Below are positions 59,308 through 64,000 of a stretch of 64,000 nucleotides of DNA, in pieces. Both the position numbers and the translations under genes were made by a program. Within the stretch, counting starts at the first letter, position 1. Every line of letters begins with the position of its first letter. Origin of the DNA: Desulfobacteraceae bacterium (GTDB lineage: Bacteria; Desulfobacterota; Desulfobacteria; Desulfobacterales; JACKCP01); NCBI GenBank assembly GCA_020633955.1, contig JACKCP010000006.1:111166-175165 (forward strand). The letters run 5' to 3'. A model generated the notes under the pieces. It had not been told where the DNA came from and did no database searches. It was given only the letters and a program-made list of their open reading frames with translations.

Positions 59308-61162
59308 TTACTGAGCTTTCATTTTCTTTTGTAAATATTATTGAAGCAGAAAGCAGAACAACAAAAATCGAACCTGCGTTATGTACAACAGCCCCTGCAA
59401 CCGGACTCAATAATCCCATAATACTCAATATTATTGCAACAAGATTAATTCCAAGACTTGCAAGAATATTAATTCCTATTATATTTTTCATTTTTCTGCT
59501 CAACCTTACAAGAAAAGGCAGAAGAGTAATTCTGTCATTCATAAGAACTATATCAGAGGCCTCAAGTGCTGTTTCAGAGCCTTTAAATCCCATTGATATT
59601 CCAACAGATGCTGCCTTGAGAGCAGGAGCATCATTAATGCCGTCTCCTGTAAAAACAAGCTTTTGATTATTTTTTTCTTTTATAAGCTTCAGCTTTTCTT
59701 CAGGCATGAGTCCAGAATAAAACTCGCTTATCCCTGAATCCACTGCAGCTTTTCTGACAGCACCTTCGCAGTCTCCAGAAACAATTCCAAAATTTCTAAT
59801 TCCAAGATCTGACAGCTCATTAATCATAGCTCGTAAACCAGGCCTTACCTGATCAAAGAGAGAAACTTCGCCTATTTCTTCATTGTCAGCCTTTACCGAT
59901 ACAACGGTCTTACCGCTTTCAGGATCAGACTTGCCTGAACTAACTTCAATTTCCATTCCATCAACAAACCCTTTCACTCCCCTGCCTGGAATAATTACAA
60001 TGTTTTCTGCTGATAAATTTTTATATCCTGCCTCCTGATTTTTTTCCAAAAGTGTTTTTGCTATTGGATGAGTACTTCCCTTTTCAACAGCTGAAGCAAG
60101 GCTGATCAGCCTATCTTCATCATATCCATTGTATGTTTTAACAGATACAATAGAAGGTTTACCATTTGTAACAGTACCTGTCTTGTCAAAATAAAATGAT
60201 GAGGCATCGGCAATATTTTCCAGATAAACACCTCCTTTTACCATAATCCCTGATTTTGCAGCCCTTGCAACAGCCGAAATTGATGCAACAGGACCTGCAA
60301 GAAGAAATGAGCATGGACAGCCCACCACAAGCACTGTTACAGCCCGTTGAATATCATTTGTGAAAATATATGTTAAAACTGAAATAGAAAGAATCAGCGG
60401 GGTAAAAAAAGCGGCATATCTGTCAACAAGTTTTGTTGTTTCAATTTTAGAATTTTCTGCATTTTCAACAAGACCGATAATCTTTGCAAGTGCAGAATTA
60501 TTTGAATCACATATTGCTTCAAGCTTCATATAGCCGTCTGTGTTGATTGTGCCGGCTGAAACATTATCTCCTGTTTTTTTAAACACGGGCATAGGCTCTC
60601 CTGTCAGAAGAGATTCGTCTACAAGGCTTGATCCGCTTACGACAAAACCATCAACAGGAATTGTTTCTCCTGCCCTCACAACTGCAATATCCCCTTTTAT
60701 TACATCCTCAATATTTTTCTCAAAACAGATACCATCCTTTTCTATCATTGCTTTTTCAGGATTAAGGTTTACAAGGGCTTCAATTGCTCCCCTTGCCCTG
60801 TCACTTACAAATTCTTCAGCAAAGGCACCGCATGACATTATAAATGCAATCACAGAAGCCTCAAAATAATTCCCTGTAAAAATACATGCTATAAGTGCGA
60901 TGCTTACAAGCTCATCAACATTAACCTGTTTTTTTATCAGTCCAAGAAAAGCACCAGATATCACAGGAAGTCCATTTAAAGCTGCTGAAATCAGAAAAAA
61001 AATATCCATTATGGAAAAAATATAAATTTGAGGAGGAAATATTTTTAATCCTGAAAAATAAAACCCAAGTGGAATTAAAAACCCGCCTAAAAGAATTCTT
61101 ATAAAATCCTTAGACCTGAAAATTTCTCTGTAAACGCTTAAATTGCCGTATCGACCTATCAT
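59270..61162 (-). CDS. Heavy-metal-translocating P1B-type ATPase
   Basis: A 630-residue pump: eight-helix membrane layout, actuator LTGEPMPV, metal motif CPC (282-284, in GCPCSF), phosphorylation DKTGT (Asp326), HPIA nucleotide loop and the hinge GDGINDAPAL. There is no N-terminal heavy-metal-binding (HMA) domain. The last helix has VHNAGSIFVVL where zinc pumps have a conserved DxG, so it is not a standard ZntA or CopA; a transition metal is likely but its identity is open. The start ATG has GGGGGG close upstream. First gene of an operon with MarR. Confidence 0.88.
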   Translation of the reverse strand: MIGRYGNLSVYREIFRSKDFIRILLGGFLIPLGFYFSGLKIFPPQIYIFSIMDIFFLISAALNGLPVISGAFLGLIKKQVNVDELVSIALIACIFTGNYFEASVIAFIMSCGAFAEEFVSDRARGAIEALVNLNPEKAMIEKDGICFEKNIEDVIKGDIAVVRAGETIPVDGFVVSGSSLVDESLLTGEPMPVFKKTGDNVSAGTINTDGYMKLEAICDSNNSALAKIIGLVENAENSKIETTKLVDRYAAFFTPLILSISVLTYIFTNDIQRAVTVLVVGCPCSFLLAGPVASISAVARAAKSGIMVKGGVYLENIADASSFYFDKTGTVTNGKPSIVSVKTYNGYDEDRLISLASAVEKGSTHPIAKTLLEKNQEAGYKNLSAENIVIIPGRGVKGFVDGMEIEVSSGKSDPESGKTVVSVKADNEEIGEVSLFDQVRPGLRAMINELSDLGIRNFGIVSGDCEGAVRKAAVDSGISEFYSGLMPEEKLKLIKEKNNQKLVFTGDGINDAPALKAASVGISMGFKGSETALEASDIVLMNDRITLLPFLVRLSRKMKNIIGINILASLGINLVAIILSIMGLLSPVAGAVVHNAGSIFVVLLSASIIFTKENESSVNEGNQYIIGFDC

Positions 61163-61177
61163 TCTCCCCCCAGTGTT

Positions 61178-61208
61178 GTTTGAAATACATAAATTTTGAA
61201 TTTCAAAC
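61178..61208. promoter_or_regulatory. Candidate MarR operator upstream of the P-type ATPase
   Basis: A perfect 9-bp inverted pair GTTTGAAAT (61178-61186) and ATTTCAAAC (61200-61208) with a 13-bp spacer, 16 bp before the ATPase start. A further ATTTGAAAC follows it. The arm resembles motifs bound by some MarR-family repressors. Autoregulation is inferred. Confidence 0.5.
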
Positions 61209-61340
61209 TATTTGAAACCCAAACAAAAGTCAAGAATTTTCAAGATGGAAACTTTAATTCAGAAAGAGAACACTAACTTTATTTTATTTTTCCTTTGTCC
61301 GGAAAATTAAAAGTTACATGGAAAAATCCAAAAAAAATTA

Positions 61341-62078
61341 TCAAACAAGGGAAAAACATACTGCAGCAAAATAATCATTATCGGGAATAAAGGAATGAAC
61401 AAGAAATTTTTGACATTCTTTAATGTCAGTTATTTCCAGAAAATTATCTTCAAATAGATTTCCTTCAGCGTAAAATGACTTTAACGACTTGCCAAGTCCC
61501 TTTCCAATAGCCTTGACATATGCTTCCTTTAAAGTCCAGCATCTTAAAAACCAGCTTTTTTTCAAAGCTTTTGGAAGAGATTCAATGACTTCAATTTCTT
61601 TTTCATGAAAATAATTTTTTGAAATAGACATAAAATCATTCATGTCACGATTATACTCCACATCTATTCCCAAATATTCAGAGCTTGAAAAACCTATGAG
61701 TACAATGTTTTTGGAATGTGAAACATTAAAGGAAAAATCAGCTTCACTGATATATGGTTTTCCTTTGCCAGTGTGTGATATTTCAATTAATTCTGGAGAT
61801 TTTGATAAATACATTCCACATAAAATTCTAAGACATGCCCTTGAAACAACAAAACGTTTTCTGTCATCATGAAACTTAAATCTTAAAGCTTTTTCCTTTT
61901 CATCCAAAGAAAGAAGAGATTCAAAATAAATAAAGTCCTCTTTTAAATGAGTAATATTGATTTTCCAGACATGAACACCTGATAAATCAGAGCATTCAAA
62001 TAATTTGTCAGTAAAATTAATAATTTTAATTTCAGGGAAGTCTTTTTCAGAAATTTTCAGGCGGTTAATATTTTTCAT
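61341..62078 (-). CDS. 4'-phosphopantetheinyl transferase (Sfp type)
   Basis: A 245-residue two-lobed transferase. The magnesium/CoA motifs are GIDVEYNRD and WTLKEAYVKAIGKGL, and FNVSHSKNIVLIGF carries the conserved Ser-His. It transfers phosphopantetheine from CoA to carrier-protein serines. Sfp-type enzymes serve secondary-metabolite or lipid synthases, but none is in view; AcpS may be elsewhere or this may be the general enzyme. It is divergent from lolA, with 118 bp between starts. Confidence 0.9.
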   Translation of the reverse strand: MKNINRLKISEKDFPEIKIINFTDKLFECSDLSGVHVWKINITHLKEDFIYFESLLSLDEKEKALRFKFHDDRKRFVVSRACLRILCGMYLSKSPELIEISHTGKGKPYISEADFSFNVSHSKNIVLIGFSSSEYLGIDVEYNRDMNDFMSISKNYFHEKEIEVIESLPKALKKSWFLRCWTLKEAYVKAIGKGLGKSLKSFYAEGNLFEDNFLEITDIKECQKFLVHSFIPDNDYFAAVCFSLV

Positions 62079-62196
62079 GTTTTATATGTTTACACTTTAT
62101 TTTTATTTTCATAGTATAAAAAATTTGATTTTTACATAAAGCCTGACTTTATTAAGAGTCAAATAAAAAAGCCATAAAAAACGGAGATTAAAACCC

Positions 62197-62829
62197 ATGA
62201 AACAATTTAAATATATTTTTCTTATCATTCTTTTGATTCCATCTTTTTGCATGGCATCGAGTACAGACGAACTTGTTGAAAAAGTTGAAAAAAGATATTC
62301 AAAAAAAACCTTTAAAGCTGATTTTTTTCAGGAATCAGTTTTAAAAGCTCTTGATATCAGACAAAATGCAGGAGGATTCGTAATCTTTTCCCATCCCGGA
62401 AAAATGTACTGGCAGTATAATTTTCCGGACAAACAGGAGATAATAACAAATTCTGAAACAGTCTGGATTTATGTTCATGAAGACAATCAGGTTACAATTG
62501 CCTCTGCCGGAGATTATTTTAAGGAGGGAATGGGAGGTTCTTTTCTCTCAAATATTGGTTCAATAAGTAAAAACTATGAAATTAAATCAAAAAATATTGA
62601 AGATAATGACAAGGCTCTTGTTATTTTAAAACCTTTGGTAAAAGGCGCCATTGCAGAAATAGAAGTGCTTATTTTAAAGGAAAACGGAAAAATTCTTTCT
62701 GTAAAAACATTGAGTCAAAGCAGTGATGAAACTGTTCTTATTTTTAAAAATGAGGAATTTTTAACTGATATTGATGAAAATATCTTTAACTTTATTCCTC
62801 CAAAAGATGTAAGCATTACAAATTTTTAA
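62197..62829 (+). CDS. lolA: Outer-membrane lipoprotein carrier LolA
   Basis: A 210-residue periplasmic chaperone: signal peptide (MKQFKYIFLIILLIPSFCMAS, cleavage after about 20), then an unclosed beta-barrel (FKADFFQESVLKALDIRQNAGGFVIFSHPGKMYWQY, WIYVHEDNQVTIA). LolA carries lipoproteins from the LolCDE exporter to the outer membrane. It confirms a double-membrane cell. It lies 17 bp before nadA on the same strand. Confidence 0.88.
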   Translation: MKQFKYIFLIILLIPSFCMASSTDELVEKVEKRYSKKTFKADFFQESVLKALDIRQNAGGFVIFSHPGKMYWQYNFPDKQEIITNSETVWIYVHEDNQVTIASAGDYFKEGMGGSFLSNIGSISKNYEIKSKNIEDNDKALVILKPLVKGAIAEIEVLILKENGKILSVKTLSQSSDETVLIFKNEEFLTDIDENIFNFIPPKDVSITNF

Positions 62830-62846
62830 ATACAGGAAATACTCAA

Positions 62847-63740
62847 ATGAAGGAAAAAATAAGAAAACTTGCCAGAGAAAAAAATGCAATTATTCTTGCA
62901 CATAATTATGAACCCCCTGAAATTCAGGATCTTGCCGACCTTTGCGGTGATTCACTTGAACTCAGTATAAAGGCATCAAAAACAGATGCTGACATAATAG
63001 TTTTCTGCGGTGTGCATTTTATGGCTGAAACCGCAAAGATTCTGTCTCCGGACAAAAAAGTTCTTCTGCCTAACCCTGATGCTGGCTGTCCCATGGCTGA
63101 CATGGTAACTCCTGAAGCTCTTCTCAAAAGAAAAGAAGAACTTTCAGGCATCCCGGTTGTTACATATGTAAACTCAACAGCTGCTGTAAAGGCAATTTCA
63201 GACGTATGCTGTACATCTGCAAATGTTGTTAAAATTGTAAGAAGCCTTGATGCAAAAGAAGTTTTGATGACACCGGACAAAAATCTTGCACAGTATGCTG
63301 CAAAACACACCGACAAAAAAATTCACCTTTGGGAAGGGTATTGTCCTTTTCACAATGACATGAAAAAAGAGGATGCTCTAAAAGCCAGGGAAAAATTTCC
63401 GGGGGCCATTTTAATAGCCCATCCTGAATGTCCTCCTGAAACACTTGAAATTGCAGATGAAATAGCAAGTACATCAGGAATGATAACTATTGCCAGGAAT
63501 TCAGATAAAAAAGAATTTATAATTGCAACCGAGACCGGACACATTTACCCCTTAAAAAATGCCTGTCCAGACAAAATTTTTCATATAGCATCTGAAAAAA
63601 TATATTGCAGGGATATGAAAAAAATTACTCCTGAAATGGTTTTACATTCACTTGAAACAGGCTTTGGCGAGGTTGATGTTCCAGAAGATATCAGAATAAA
63701 GGCTCTTGGAAGCGTTCAAAAAATGCTTTCCGCCAGTTAG
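62847..63740 (+). CDS. nadA: Quinolinate synthase A
   Basis: A 297-residue [4Fe-4S] enzyme that condenses iminoaspartate with dihydroxyacetone phosphate to quinolinate for NAD synthesis. The cluster cysteines are in PNPDAGCPMADMV, SDVCCTSANV and HPECPPETLEIAD; LAHNYEPPEIQDLAD and FCGVHFMAETAK are family blocks. Its length is that of the compact bacterial/archaeal form. No nadB or nadC is adjacent within the window. The stop codon TAG is fused to a repeat B copy. Confidence 0.95.
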   Translation: MKEKIRKLAREKNAIILAHNYEPPEIQDLADLCGDSLELSIKASKTDADIIVFCGVHFMAETAKILSPDKKVLLPNPDAGCPMADMVTPEALLKRKEELSGIPVVTYVNSTAAVKAISDVCCTSANVVKIVRSLDAKEVLMTPDKNLAQYAAKHTDKKIHLWEGYCPFHNDMKKEDALKAREKFPGAILIAHPECPPETLEIADEIASTSGMITIARNSDKKEFIIATETGHIYPLKNACPDKIFHIASEKIYCRDMKKITPEMVLHSLETGFGEVDVPEDIRIKALGSVQKMLSAS

Positions 63741-63778
63741 CTGCTGAACGAAAAATTATCGCTTTCGGCCAATCACTA
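63739..63778 (-). repeat. Short repeat B, inverted copy at the nadA stop
   Basis: On the minus strand it reads AGTGATTGGCCGAAAGCGAT, then AATTTTTCGTTCAGCAGCT. The left edge overlaps the nadA stop codon. Confidence 0.6.
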
Positions 63779-63780
63779 TT

Positions 63781-63855
63781 TAGCTGCTGAACGGCTGCTG
63801 TATTTTTTCTGAGAAACAATACAGCAGCTGTTCAAATTCAAACTTAAGAGTTACC
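63781..63855. repeat. Palindromic repeat A, short copy after nadA
   Basis: A 75-bp copy with a perfect inner hairpin GCTGCTGTATT (63794-63804) and AATACAGCAGC (63818-63828), outer GCTGAAC-type left end and TAAGAGTTAC right end. It lies between nadA and the convergent gene at the window edge. Confidence 0.65.
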
Positions 63856-63862
63856 TTAATTT

Positions 63863-64000
63863 TCAAAAGGACAACAAAGCCTTATCTGCCTCAATATCAT
63901 CATCATAAACTTCAACATTGATTATCTGCTTTGTTTCTCCAATATCTTCAAAGTCATTATCATTATTAAGGTCAATTCCTGCCTCAATTATATAATTTCC
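63863..64000 (-). CDS. C-terminal end of an unidentified protein (partial)
   Basis: Forty-five codons plus stop, entering from beyond the window. The residues include DLNNDNDFEDIGE, an Asp/Asn-rich loop like calcium-binding or 'DxNxDGxF' secreted-protein repeats, then INVEVYDDDIEADKALLSF. It is probably the end of a secreted or surface protein; no further call is possible. Confidence 0.5.
   Translation of the reverse strand, partial: GNYIIEAGIDLNNDNDFEDIGETKQIINVEVYDDDIEADKALLSF

Noticed and set aside
1..64000. Looked for rRNA, tRNA, prophage structural genes and toxin-antitoxin pairs.
   Set aside because: None was recognised; the only mobile DNA supported is the IS3 element and the two repeat families.

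Overview
The window reads as chromosomal DNA of a low-GC, Gram-negative anaerobe, most likely a sulfate-reducing Desulfobacterota member (Desulfobacterales-like). The main clue is an ahbC-hemB-ahbD cluster, the siroheme-derived route to heme b used by sulfate reducers and archaea. Other clues are the Gram-negative envelope genes (lolA, gmhB, rlpA, DUF748) and large multi-PAS sensor proteins. The taxonomic call is inference; no rRNA is present.

Layout. 1-11 kb: end of an FMN hydroxy-acid dehydrogenase, a hydrolase with yaaA, typA, a small Cys-rich protein facing a TetR regulator, a ClpX-like ATPase lacking the zinc domain, and the heme genes. 11-16.3 kb: a DUF748 envelope protein, a sugar aminotransferase and a polyprenyl-phosphate sugar transferase. 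16.8-24 kb: an accessory island (below). 24-35.4 kb, minus strand: a degenerate hybrid kinase, adenine deaminase, glycerophosphodiesterase and a PAS-only membrane sensor; then a KamA-type aminomutase, dapF, purine nucleoside phosphorylase and an MTA/SAH deaminase. 35.7-50 kb: two Hsp20 proteins, a peptidase/hydrolase/helicase/pepE/rsmE run, lon, rlpA-gmhB-recD2, two small membrane proteins and alanine dehydrogenase. 50-64 kb: a channel with RCK domains, catalase, a PAS/GAF/GGDEF cyclase, a crotonase, a MarR regulator with a metal P-type ATPase, a phosphopantetheinyl transferase, lolA and nadA.

The island at 16.8-24 kb is the most unusual part. Three same-strand genes encode a sigma-70-like factor, a protein with an N-terminal zf-HC2 anti-sigma-type zinc finger, and a divergent Lon-type (S16) protease with a helical-repeat tail. 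The Lon-like Ser and Lys are 43 residues apart, exactly as in the true Lon encoded at 41.8-44.2 kb. Immediately downstream is what looks like a wrecked CRISPR locus: one 35-bp repeat, a 37-bp spacer and the first 7 bp of a second repeat, cut by an IS3-family element. Beyond the IS lies a 34-codon piece resembling the Cas1 N-terminus, preceded by a WYL-domain regulator. The trio resembles in composition the type III CRISPR CalpL/CalpT/CalpS system (Lon protease, anti-sigma, sigma), but I see no SAVED/CARF sensor, so it may be a distinct protease-released sigma-factor system.

A second theme is a family of imperfect palindromic intergenic repeats: about ten copies of a 57-171 bp element with GTAACTGTTCAG-type ends, plus a shorter companion repeat. 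They sit between genes, often touching stop codons, and in two places supply coding sequence or a false start.
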